Source: Hedera helix (Eukaryota > Streptophyta > Magnoliopsida > Apiales > Araliaceae). From it: 64,000 nt of DNA. A program made the translations under genes and the position numbers. The DNA is taken from positions 2,247,001 to 2,311,000 of the forward strand of contig OX359282.1 in the NCBI GenBank assembly GCA_947179155.2. Reading direction: 5' to 3'. The notes beneath the pieces are model-generated. The model had not been told where the DNA came from. It worked only from the letters and a program-made list of their open reading frames with translations, and ran no database searches. Below, piece by piece: positions 11,694-21,005 of this stretch (positions are counted from its first letter, which is position 1; the number at the start of each line of letters is the position of its first letter).

Positions 11694-13105
11694 TTAGACA
11701 ATTTGTGATGCAAGCTCTGGACAAACCCATGCGAGTCTACCAAGGGTGATGGAACTGTTTTCAATGAGTGTTGAGCCCCTGCACAACATAACAAAATTGT
11801 TAGGAAATTTGTTCACAGTATAGATACATGTTGAGGTTACACAAAAGGTACATGCATACTGAAGAGAAAAGAATGATCAACACAAGGATAACATGAGGAT
11901 CAAGCAATCACCTCAGCATGTTGAAGTATTGGAACTAAGGATGATATCACTGTCATTACTATAGGAGAAATTTCTTGACGAACCTGAAATAGGAAGTTCA
12001 AAACATGGTGAAAACACTTCAATCTGCGAAGTAGTAACCATTATCAGATTTTAGCAGGGGGAAGAAGTGAACTGATAATGAGCATGCATTCACTCCTACA
12101 TAACTTGGAATCAATGTAACTTCATAGGAGTTAGCAATCAATACTCAATCAGGAATGATCATCTTAAATGATTATCTTAGCATGAAAAAACTTACTTGCT
12201 TGAATAGAACCTCATACGTTTTTGTGGCGCAACGCCAAATACAAATAGGATATAGATTACGAATCTGTAATTTAGTATTGGAAACATCAGTTACCCATAC
12301 ATAAAACAAAGAATTTGAAATCCACAAATATTCTACATAATGTTAGAATGAACAGAAAATGCAAGAGTGCATGCCACATAATTTTTTTGGCAAATTCAAA
12401 TGCATTTGCATCAAAACATAACTGCATGTATGGGTCATGCACTGGCATGCCTATTCATTTTAAAACGGATATCCAAGTACATAAAGCACACCTTCCACAC
12501 AGTATATTGACATGGTATCTGAATTATATCAGAATTTGCCAACTTTTAGCTATTGCAAAATTATAGAACAACTGATACGTTTCTCCAAAAAAATTTCACC
12601 AAACTCATAATAATGTCATACGATAGAGGCTACAGATGGAAGCAAAGATAAGTAAAGACTATATGCAGTTCAACTAAAGAAATGGACCTGGAATTCTTTT
12701 TAGAGTCTTGTTAAATGGGATCATTTTTATTATTGCAAACATATGTAAAAGCCAAAATTTTCTATGCTACTTTGGTTACAACTATATAGAAAAAGAATGC
12801 ATTCAAAGCTATATTATGAAGAATGGTGATAATACGACTTAAAGAGGCGAATCCACCTTGATTGCTAATTCTCCAATTGCCCTACACGCATTATTAGCCA
12901 TTGAGACATTTTCCTTCAGCTTCGGAGTGTTCTGCAGAAACATATACCTTGACTAAATGGTAATACTACTGCAAAATAATCGAAAAGATCCAGATCCAAA
13001 GTCCACTTACCAGTTGCTTAGCACCAACATCAAGAAATTTAGGCAACCGAGGGTACAAATGAACGGGACAAACATAATCAATCACCAAAATATCAAAGTA
13101 GTACA
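11694..13105 (-). pseudogene. Transportin-1 (importin beta-2) pseudogene fragment, unit A
   Basis: Transportin-1 is a HEAT-repeat karyopherin that carries proteins with PY-type signals into the nucleus. Four minus-strand exon remnants are recognisable, in gene order. Exon a (about 13105-13011) contains CPVHLYPRLPKFLD and ends at a GTAAGT donor. Exon b (12931-12857, 25 codons) contains NTPKLKENVSMANNACR and AIGELAIK behind a CTGCAG acceptor. Exon c (11983-11912, 24 codons) contains VRQEISPIVMTVISSL and ends QHAE. Exon d (11778-11694) contains LIENSSITLGRLAW and VCPEL, then a stop soon after at 11694-11696. Compared with the family, exon a has lost a base near its start (the LLGD motif is broken) and exon d is frameshifted before LIEN. 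Only the middle of an approximately 890-residue protein is present. Intron positions survive, so it arose from genomic DNA, not from a processed mRNA. Confidence 0.85.
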
Positions 13106-13199
13106 GGACAAACTGAGTTATGTTCAAGAATTTGGACCTAAAAAACTCATCGTATGTGCATATTAACACATAGAGACACAATTAATTCACAGTGGGTGT

Positions 13200-13262
13200 C
13201 TGTATACTTTATGTGTGTGATAATGTGTGCGTGTGTGTGTGTGTGAGTATAGCAGTGGGTGG
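13200..13262. repeat. TG/GTGTGAG-rich simple repeat
   Basis: Imperfect GTGTGTGT and GTGGGTG runs beside the leader-like segment. Unit B carries a longer, rearranged version (39618-39710) in which the motif GTGTGTGAGTAT...AGCAGTGGGTG is duplicated. Confidence 0.7.
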
Positions 13263-13279
13263 GTGTGAGAGTAACTTAC

Positions 13280-13445
13280 CAAACAACCAAATCAAACCCA
13301 AATCAAGCCTCCTCCGTTCGCCTCCTCACGCCCAAATCCTCCATTCCTCTCCTCGTTGTATGTGTATATGTTTGTAGTAGAGAGGAAGAGGGAAAGGAAG
13401 TGAGAGAGGGAATCATCGCCGGTGAAGAAGGAAGAGGGAATAACC
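13280..13445 (-). other. Leader-exon-like segment with GTAAGT donor, unit A
   Basis: This stretch is richer in G and C than its surroundings. On the minus strand it resembles a transcript leader: pyrimidine-rich CCCTCTTCC stretches, an ATG in ATGGAGGATTTGG, then a stop after 13 codons, and a perfect GTAAGT splice donor (plus-strand ACTTAC at 13274-13279). It lies directly upstream of the transportin exon remnants on the same strand. It does not resemble the known transportin N terminus, so it may be the first exon of a different gene or of a chimeric transcript. Unit B keeps it at 39721-39889 with the donor intact. Confidence 0.35.
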
Positions 13446-13448
13446 GGT

Positions 13449-14177
13449 GAGCACAAAGCAAACTATTCTTTATTATTCTTTAGGTGAAAGGTAAAATAGT
13501 ACTCTCATTTCACAAAACGAGTCTAGTTAGCCATTTTTTTGTTGTTTCTCATAAAGTCTTTTAGTATAAAATATCACAATGTACTCAAGTTTGATTTCAT
13601 ATATTTTTATCACGCCTTTACTACTAAACTAACAAGTACTACTAACTACTTAACATCTTTAAAGGTAAAATATTAAACAATATCTTTAACATTTTATGAG
13701 GTTGCGAATGCGACCATTTTTGTGAAACCGATGCAGTATATATAACCTTACATGTATAAAGAAGTATCAATTGTTAAATAATCTGGCAATTTATTTAGAT
13801 GCACTACTGCAGGATTATTGTTCACCTGTATGGTTCTATTGTTTCCCAATATGATAGGATTATAATAATGAGAGTGGAGTTGTGGAAGTAGAGACTAGAA
13901 AGAAGGAGCAAGAAAATTAGAGTGCAATTTATAAGTGTATTACAGTTAAAACTGAAAGGCCTTGATGCAACCAATCCCATACACCACTGCAGGTAAAAAT
14001 TCTTTTAAGCTATCTCTTCAATCAAAATCTCTAACTTTTGACAATGTTTTTGTTTCTTATATAATCCTTCATCGCAATATTTTCACCTAACAACCCGACA
14101 TTGAACAAATCTAAAATAAAGGAATACGAGGCCCGTAATACAATAATACAAGTGTCCAAGCGGGTGTTAGTTTAGCA
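13449..14177. repeat. U2-upstream block, first (decapitated) copy, unit A
   Basis: This block is a second copy of the sequence immediately upstream of the U2 gene (19256-19920): shared segments include GAGGTTGCGAATGCGACC, CACTACTGCAGG and ACCAATCCCATACACCACTG. It ends at TTAGCA, exactly where the U2 upstream sequence element begins in the intact copy. There it is interrupted by LTR sequence at 14178. No USE, TATA box or U2 follows. It is therefore the 5' shoulder of a lost U2 gene, or a partial local duplication. Confidence 0.8.
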
Positions 14178-17100
14178 TGGTAAGGACCAAGAATTTTGAG
14201 TTGCATTTTAAATAAAATTGGAAATTTAATTTCTAATTAATTATGTTATGGTGTGAATTAATTTAAACCCTAACTAGATGGTTTGATTTATGTTTGACTA
14301 TTTAATTAATTTAATTAAAGGAAGTCCGATGAAGGGTTATTAATTATCGGTCTAACCTAAGGTTGTATTTTTAATATCAATGGATTGATATGTTATTGAA
14401 CCTTATTAAATATTCAATTAATATTGAATATGACAAGTCTAATTAGATTATGTAAATTAAATTAAATTAAATTTGACTATTAAAGTGTTCCCATAGTTAT
14501 TTAAACAAGCCCAAACAATTAATTAAGTGAGGGACGTGTGGAATTTGCTTTGTGGGTTGATATTTAATTAAGCTAGCCCAATTTAATAAGAAGTGGGTGA
14601 GTTATTTTGGTAGCCCAATGTTGTTGGATTATTATGATCATAGAAGGCCCAAATGAATTAAATTGCAAACCCAATGTTTGGTCCAATTGTCAAAGCTTCT
14701 AGAAGGCATGGATTTACTAATTTGGCAATAAAAATAAATCAAAAATGAATTAAATTAAGGGGCATGGCTGCTGGTATGGGGTGTCCATGGACTCCAAATT
14801 TTATCCAATTTGTTGCTTGAGTTAGTGTATGGAACACTCAACAAATTGCTAGCATTTTTGAAAAATGGTTGAAGTCCAATGTGTAGATATATAGGTTATA
14901 TGTATATATTTCTACTACTATAAATATGAACCTTAGCTCACTTGAGTGAAAGTTTGCTAAGTTTGCTAGAGTGCTCTTTTATTGTGAGTGAGTAAGGTGT
15001 GAGTTAACTCGGCGAGTTAAAGAAAAAGAAAGTGAGTTAGTGAGTTCTTTAGCGAGTCACTGCCGAGTCACGCTAGACTACTTCAAGGGGTGTTATTGGA
15101 TGTCATCTAAATCCATCATCTACTTTGGAAAGAAGAGAAAAGTAGCTCACAAGTCAAAAAGGTATAAAAAAAAAATATTCCTTAAAAACCCTAATCTTGG
15201 TTTTCTTTTAAATTTTATGGTAGAGATATTATCTTTGAGCTCTTTGTGCTTAGAATCATGCTAGACATGTTTATATAGGATGCCATGTGGTTTAAATGTG
15301 AAGTGGTATGAGTTTATGTAGAAAAATCTAGCAAAATGCTTGAAAATATTTTTATCGACGAACAAAACATAGGTTGTACGAATAAATTTCACATTTTGAA
15401 ATCTACAAATTATTTTTGTGATTTAATATTTTCTCGGAACATATAGGTAAGTTAAGAACGAAATCCCTTTGGAATCACCCAAAAATGTGTTAAAATGAGC
15501 AAGTTATGCATGTTGGACCAAACACACCTCACTGTCCAAGATCTTGCATGAACAGTCCACTTTAAGCCAAATTTTCGAAACCAAAACTTATCCAAAAGTG
15601 ATGTTTGAGCCTAGAAAATTGTATTTCGGGAAGTCACGAGTCCATCGATACCTAGTAGAGCTCAATCGGAGTTATAGAACTCAAGTTATTAAGGTTTTTC
15701 CCCAGATCCCAAAGCTGAACAGAATTTGGAAAAAGGGAAATGTTTCTGCTGTTTTTTTTTTTAAAACCGGCCGGAACTTTCCGGCGACCGGTTCACCGAA
15801 ATTAAGACCGGTTCCGGCGACGGGTCCTTGACGGAAGTTGTTTGGTTTTGCGTGTACTATTTTATAACTTACCTTTAAAATGTCACCTATCAACTTGACT
15901 ACAAGAAACATAAATGGTGAAGTGTAAAATAAGCAACAATCACCAACACTTAACCCACATGTGGTAAATTCTCTAACTCCCATAAGACCTATGGTTAAAG
16001 TAATACACTTAACCTTGGTCAGTCAAATACCCAACCTTGGTTAAAGCTCATCTTATTTATATATTTACATATTTATACATCTCCCAACAATTAACCATAA
16101 TGTGGTTAATTCTCTACAATACGCAACCCATGGTTATCTACTAATTCTATCTTGGTAAATTATATATATAATAATTGTATCTACACATTTTGCTAGCAAC
16201 TAACCCATGCATAGTTAAAGCTTTAATTTATTTACCACTTAGGGTTACTCAATTAACTCATCCATAGTTAATTCTCATCATCACATTCATTTACCTAGCA
16301 ATTAACCAATATTTGGTTAATGCCCTCTCTTGCTTACCAACTAGGGTTATTCAATTAACCCTACATTAGTTAATTCTCTACACTTATCAATACTTGAAAA
16401 ATATTCTCCCAACACATTGACCAACATTTGACTTTTCACCTTACAAGTCAAACGGTTGACTTTGACCAAAAGGCAACCCCGACACCAAATTGTGTTTACT
16501 ATCTCTCTTTGTTAATTTTGACGTTCTGAACTCAACGGTGCAGTTCGCTTCTCCAAATTCTCTTCCAAACTCCAAATTGGGGTTTTAACTCGACTTTCTT
16601 CTCTTTCCTTTAGTCAAACTTTGACTAGTTGACCACTTTGTCATTTCTTGACATTTCTATTTGTTTCCTTGCCTTCACACATGTAAGTATACTCGTGATA
16701 TCAGGTATACGTTACCTCATTCTCTTTACACCGCTATTCCACAAAATTACAACTATACAAGGTTCATCCTTAATCTTAGACTGCCACCTTAATAACTTGG
16801 CCTCACATACAAGTCTTACAATTATTACGTGCTTAGGCTTATTCACAATATTCATATGGCTTTCCTTATATATAAATTTGACCCGCCTTAATCTTAATCC
16901 ATTTTGGACTGTTATTAAATTTCCAATCACTTGGCCACTAGGTTGGGTTTAATTTTAATTACCACCACAATACCTAGCTTATCTCTTCCCGATTTATTAA
17001 TTTGGGATATCTTAAATGACTATTCAAGGTTTAACTTTCATAACCTTGTTTAATTAATATATTAAACTTTACAGTGTTCTTGATGATTAATTCAATTAAT

Positions 17101-17529
17101 CATTTATCACGATCGACTAAAATGTAATTAACGCACCTCCAAGTATATACGTATCTATACATATACACCTTCACGAAATCTTAAAAATATTTCTCCAATT
17201 GAAATTTATTTTCCTAATAAATTTCCTCATATATCACACTAAAAACTTCTTACATAATTTCCTTTAGTCAAATACATTCATTGAGCTTTAAATGTATTAT
17301 ATTACCTTATTATTAATATACCTCAAAGTATACATAATAATGAAATTCTAGGTTTTAAAATTTAAAAACCTACATTCACTCACATTTAAATCCTAACACA
17401 AAGATTAGGGTCAAATGTTTACTCACTTTCTACACCTTTTACTTTTCCAAATTTAGGTTTTAACTTCAACCTTTATTTTATCATCTAAGATCTTATTTAA
17501 AAATCTTCTGAAATATTCGGGACATTACA
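14178..17529. mobile_element. Joined LTR remnants in opposite orientation, unit A
   Basis: From 14178 a plus-strand LTR 5' portion runs rightwards, starting TGGTAAGGACC. A related, reverse-oriented copy ends at 52531. From 17529 leftwards a second LTR 5' portion reads TGTAATGTCCCGAATATT on the minus strand. They meet somewhere near 15830, beyond a CCGGCCGGAAC-rich stretch at about 15766-15815. Both lack gag and pol. Open frames here (15544-15831, 16629-16952, 16712-16930) look like LTR leader or chance frames. Unit B keeps the two outer ends (40621-40696 and 44427-45742), with a different LTR between them. Confidence 0.55.
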
Positions 17530-18796
17530 GTTATAAATTGCTTACATTCTTGAGTCAAGAATTATACTGAGCTTAAAATCATATCTGATTAGTTAAGAAG
17601 CAAACTTTTAAAAACAAACTTATTTTCAAAAAGGATATTTGAGATAGTGTATTTTTAGTGTTTGTAAGAAATAGAGTAATCGCAAACCAAGACCAAAATC
17701 TCAGAGATGTCAATAGGTGTTGAGTCTCTATTTTACTTGCGAGGATACGAAAAAATCTTTAATTTCAAGACCAGATTTATAATTAGTATTGAGCTTAGGA
17801 TTACTAGTAGAACTACATTAATTTGATAAAGCAGCGGGGAGCTTCTTTCAAGGTAATTATTTGTAGTGAAACTTAAAGTTTAACTGTAAAACTTTGTAAA
17901 TGTTTCTTCACCTATTGAAGGAGAGATTAATTATTATCATAGTGATAGGATCATAAGTCCTGGAGAGGAGTTTGGGACTAGACGTAGCAGTATTCCCTTA
18001 GTGTATACTGTGAACCAACTAAATCCACTATGTTATGTGAGATTGCTTTTGTATGGGTGTTTAACATAACAATTGGCATAATCACTAAAATTATTAAGAT
18101 AAATAATTAAAAAAATAGAATTTTAAAAAGGCCACGGATTTTTATAAAATATAATAATCTATTCAACACCCTCTTCTAGATTATTATTACAACATTTTAT
18201 TTTCTGTTTTAAGCTTTCATAAAATTTCAACTTTGATGCAAATAATAAATTAAAATTCAAGATAACGATATTTCCATCGCAATTTATATTCTTTTATACA
18301 CATTATAAGTTTTTAAGGTTTGTTTATAAAGTATGTTTTCATGTTTTTACTTTATATTTTTATTTTCTTATTTTCATCGGAAGAAATGTAAATCATATAA
18401 CATATAATTGGGGAAAAACCAGCTCAAAAAATATAATTGGCCATAGTTTCTTTGTAACTCTCCACCTGTCTCATTTCTTTAGTAAAATGAAACCTTGTGT
18501 AAGCTAAAACTTTGGAATTCATCCTTTTCATTCTCACCTAAAATTCATCAAATTCAATTTAATTTTTCCTTACGTCTGATTAAGTTAGTGTGTTGATATG
18601 ATTCAGAAGTCGATCCAATTTTTGAGTAGGGTCAAATATTATATATTTTGTATTTTGTATTATCGATATGTAAGAAAATAACACATTTGGTGAGATTAAT
18701 ACTCCATTTATTCCGCAAAAAGGGTCTCGTTTGTAAAATCTACTACTAATATTTTTTAGACATTTGTTTCATGTTTTACCCCCGATAGTTTGTAGT
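17530..18796. other. Non-coding stretch between LTR debris and U2 block, unit A
   Basis: No gene was recognised. The sequence up to about 18440 is shared with 45743-46670 of unit B. A degenerate MITE-like start (TACTCCATTTATTCCG at about 18701) is present only in unit A. Confidence 0.5.
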
Positions 18797-19157
18797 TCAG
18801 AAATGGCAACACGACAATAAATTTAAGACGAAAAACTTGGGGAACAGAAACTCAAAAAGAGTATGCAAGAGGTTTGCAAATAGTCCCACAATGAGTAAGA
18901 GAAGTAGGAAATACACAAAGCAGCAGCCATATATTGAAGCCTCCTGCTGCAGCAAGAAAAGCACGCAGCCACGCTGTGAGCACAAAGCGAACTATTCTTT
19001 CGCCTTTTACTAAAGAATACCGTGTGCTCGAGGCAAATAGTGGCATACGCTTATTTTTGGGGGACCACACCTTATGGTTGGGTACCTACAACTCCAGTTA
19101 AGTCATTTGGCGAAGGCATCAATTACCCATAAATAATATACAAGTAAGACCAAATGC

Positions 19158-19163
<6 letters not shown>
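18797..19163. other. Unit-A-specific segment with inverted repeat
   Basis: This segment is absent from unit B, where sequence equivalent to 18440 joins directly to an AT repeat. GAGCACA...ACTATTCTTT at 18978-19000 is mirrored by AAAGAATACCGTGTGCTC at 19013-19030, giving an imperfect hairpin. The left half of that repeat also occurs at 13449 and 39892. Overlapping minus-strand frames (18797-18985, 18852-19070) show no family likeness. Confidence 0.4.

Positions 19164-19190
<27 letters not shown>
19164..19190. repeat. (AT)n microsatellite, unit A
   Basis: A TA dinucleotide run. In unit B the same position (46683-46730) carries a much longer run and marks the boundary of a deletion relative to unit A. 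Confidence 0.9.
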
Positions 19191-19255
19191 GGACTGTTTC
19201 TTATTTACCGTATAAATTTTCATTAATCCAAAGCGTAACAGTATTGAATTTCTGA

Positions 19256-19918
19256 AACCATTATTCTTTAGGTGAAAGGTAAAATAGTACTCTCATTTCA
19301 CAAAAAGAGTAATTAGTCATTTTTTTTGTTGTTTCACATAAAGTCCTTTAGTATAAAATATCACAATGTACTCAAGTTTGATTTCATATATTTTTATCGT
19401 GCCTTTACTACAAAACTAACAAGTACTACTAACTACTTAATATTTTTAAAGGTAATTATTAAACAATATCTTTAACATTTTCCGAGGTTGCGAATGCGAC
19501 CATTTTTGTGAAACCGATGCAGTATATATAGCATTACGTGTATGAAGAAGTATCAATAGTTAAATAATCTGACAATTTATTTAGATGCACTACTGCAGGA
19601 TTTCTCTAGCTTATAGGCTATTGTTTCCCAACATGACAGGATTATAATAATGAGTGGAGTTGTGGGAGTAGAGACTAGAAAGGAACATGAAGATTAGAGT
19701 GCAATATATAAGTGTATTACGGTTGAAACTGAAAGGCCTTGATGAAACCAATCCCATACACCACTGCAGGTCAAAATTCTTTAAAGTTATCTCTTCAATC
19801 AAAATCTCTAACTTTTGACAATATTTGCACCTAACAACCCGACATTGAACAAATCTAAAATAAAGGAATACGAGGCCAGTAATACAATAATACAAGTGTC
19901 CAAGTGGGTGTAAGTTTA
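19256..19918. repeat. U2-upstream block, second (intact) copy, unit A
   Basis: The distal 5' flank of the first U2 gene. It is a local duplicate of 13449-14177 and matches 46795-47476 in unit B. The open frame at 19611-19925 on the minus strand is conserved between A and B only because the DNA is duplicated; it has no recognisable protein likeness. Confidence 0.75.
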
Positions 19919-19969
19919 GCACCACTTCGACTAGTTGTGATGAACCTGTAAGGCAACTAAGCTTTAAAA
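19919..19969 (+). promoter_or_regulatory. U2 promoter: USE and TATA, unit A
   Basis: GCACCACTTCG at 19919-19929 matches eight of eleven positions of the plant snRNA upstream sequence element RTCCCACATCG. TTTAAAA at 19963-19969 is the TATA box, about 26-32 bp before the U2 start. The gap between the two elements is 33 bp, which is the spacing known to specify RNA polymerase II for plant U2-type snRNA genes. The USE is a weak match, so expression may be reduced. Confidence 0.75.
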
Positions 19970-19994
19970 GGTGAAGTGTACGTGTAGGTAAAGC

Positions 19995-20191
19995 ATACCT
20001 TTCTCGGCCTTTTGGCTAAGATCAAGTGTAGTATCTGTTCTTATCAGTTTAATATCTGATATGTGAGCCAATGGCTCACACGATATTAAATTTATTTTTT
20101 GAGGGGGAGAGTTCATCACAGTAGCTTGCTGCTGGATCTCTCAAGTGTCGCCTTGGCTTTGAACTATAGACTTGGCATGGCGCACCCCACC
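19995..20191 (+). ncRNA. U2: U2 spliceosomal snRNA, copy 1
   Basis: U2 snRNA pairs with the intron branch site in the spliceosome. The 197-nt gene starts with the conserved ATACCTTTCTCGG. It carries the branch-site recognition sequence GTAGTA (in GTGTAGTATCTG), the stem-loop II hairpin ATGTGAGCC...GGCTCACA, an Sm site ATTTTTTGAG near 20093-20103, stem-loop III (GAGAG...CTCTC) and stem-loop IV ending in GGCGCACCCC. It differs from copy 2 at three positions: 20101 (G/T, next to the Sm site), 20162 (A/C, stem-loop IV loop) and 20170 (A/C, stem-loop IV stem). The 20170 change breaks a GGCT/AGCC pairing that copy 2 keeps, and the 20162 change alters the TTGCACTA loop where U2B'' is expected to bind. 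The Sm site fits the consensus. It may be a weakened or non-functional gene. Confidence 0.93.
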
Positions 20192-20204
20192 AAATCAGTT
20201 ACAA
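20191..20204 (+). terminator. U2 3'-end processing signal, unit A
   Basis: CAAATCAGTTACAA directly after the U2 3' end fits the plant snRNA 3' signal CA-N3-10-AGTNNAA with one mismatch. It is identical downstream of the second U2 gene (47749-47762). Confidence 0.6.
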
Positions 20205-21005
20205 TGTTTATACATGCAACTATTATGATCCCGTATAAAAGGTTGTTCTGATAGCATCAACATATTACCCAACTGCTGCACCAACATATGGCAAATGCTG
20301 TTCTTAGCCAAGATCCCTGAAAAATTCCAAACATCTGATTGAAAGGTGAAGGAAGCTATGGTGCTGTGTCTGATTTCCCATGAGGCACCAAGGCATGTAT
20401 CTAGGCCTGAAGTTTAATATGCATCTGTTGTAACATACATGAATAACCTCAATTGTTGCATATAATTCTGTAGAATTTTTTTTTGGAACTTCAAAGCATT
20501 AACTTTTGTTATTAGAAGAAAACCGGGGCTTAAAGTTTGTAACTTTAACCTAAGATGAATGAGTGCAAATAAAAAGCAATTGGAGTTTCTGACAACTTGG
20601 ATTTTCTGGACTTGGGGTATATCACGACATTACTTGAACAGGATCTGTTCTATAGGCTTGTACTTCTGTATTCTTGATTTCTAAGGAGGCAGGTAACCAT
20701 GTCTGGTGGATGAATCATGAAGGCATGGCTAGAGCATGATTAACAATCTCTCTGGTCCTTGGACTACTTAAGCTTGTGGGTGGCTATATGCGGTTGTCTT
20801 GACAGACCTATAAAATTTCATTGGCAACTTTTTAGCTCTTTTACAACTGCGATGGTATTCAAATTATTAAGGCTTGTAGGCGACAATTTGTGAATTTTAT
20901 GCTTTTGTTTTTATTATTGAAGTTCACTGGGAAAGTTTTCTTAAAGTTGCTACAGTTTGGAATATTTTGTAAATCTGCACTTGTTTCGGGATAATATGGG
21001 GAGAC
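20205..21005. other. U2 3' flank, unit A
   Basis: Non-coding sequence shared with the downstream side of the second U2 gene (47763-48744 and 52532-52850). The B version has about 330 bp (47975-48300) and about 230 bp (48466-48696) that are missing here. It ends where the next LTR element starts with TGTAATAACCC at 21006. Confidence 0.6.

Larger units (their letters stand above)
818..21005. repeat. Tandem macro-duplication unit A
   Basis: This entry marks the extent of repeat unit A, from where it aligns with unit C to the start of the next LTR element. Matches by eye: 2330-12510 with 23420-33546; 12511-12616 with 34927-35049; 12617-14247 with 39055-40696; 16207-18440 with 44427-46670; 19165-20990 with 46710-48744 plus 52532-52850. 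Gaps between these blocks are unit-specific insertions or deletions. Long runs near 2.4-6 kb differ from B only at isolated positions, which implies recent duplication or gene conversion. Confidence 0.9.

Noticed and set aside
16712..16930. Minus-strand frame of 72 codons, conserved at 44925-45143
   Set aside because: It lies in the 5' portion of a reverse-oriented LTR. The few changes between copies are not biased to synonymous sites as far as I can see, and no gag-like motif is present.
19611..19925. Minus-strand frame upstream of U2, conserved at 47139-47483
   Set aside because: The two frames end differently because of small changes, there is no recognisable domain, and the region is the duplicated U2 5' flank.
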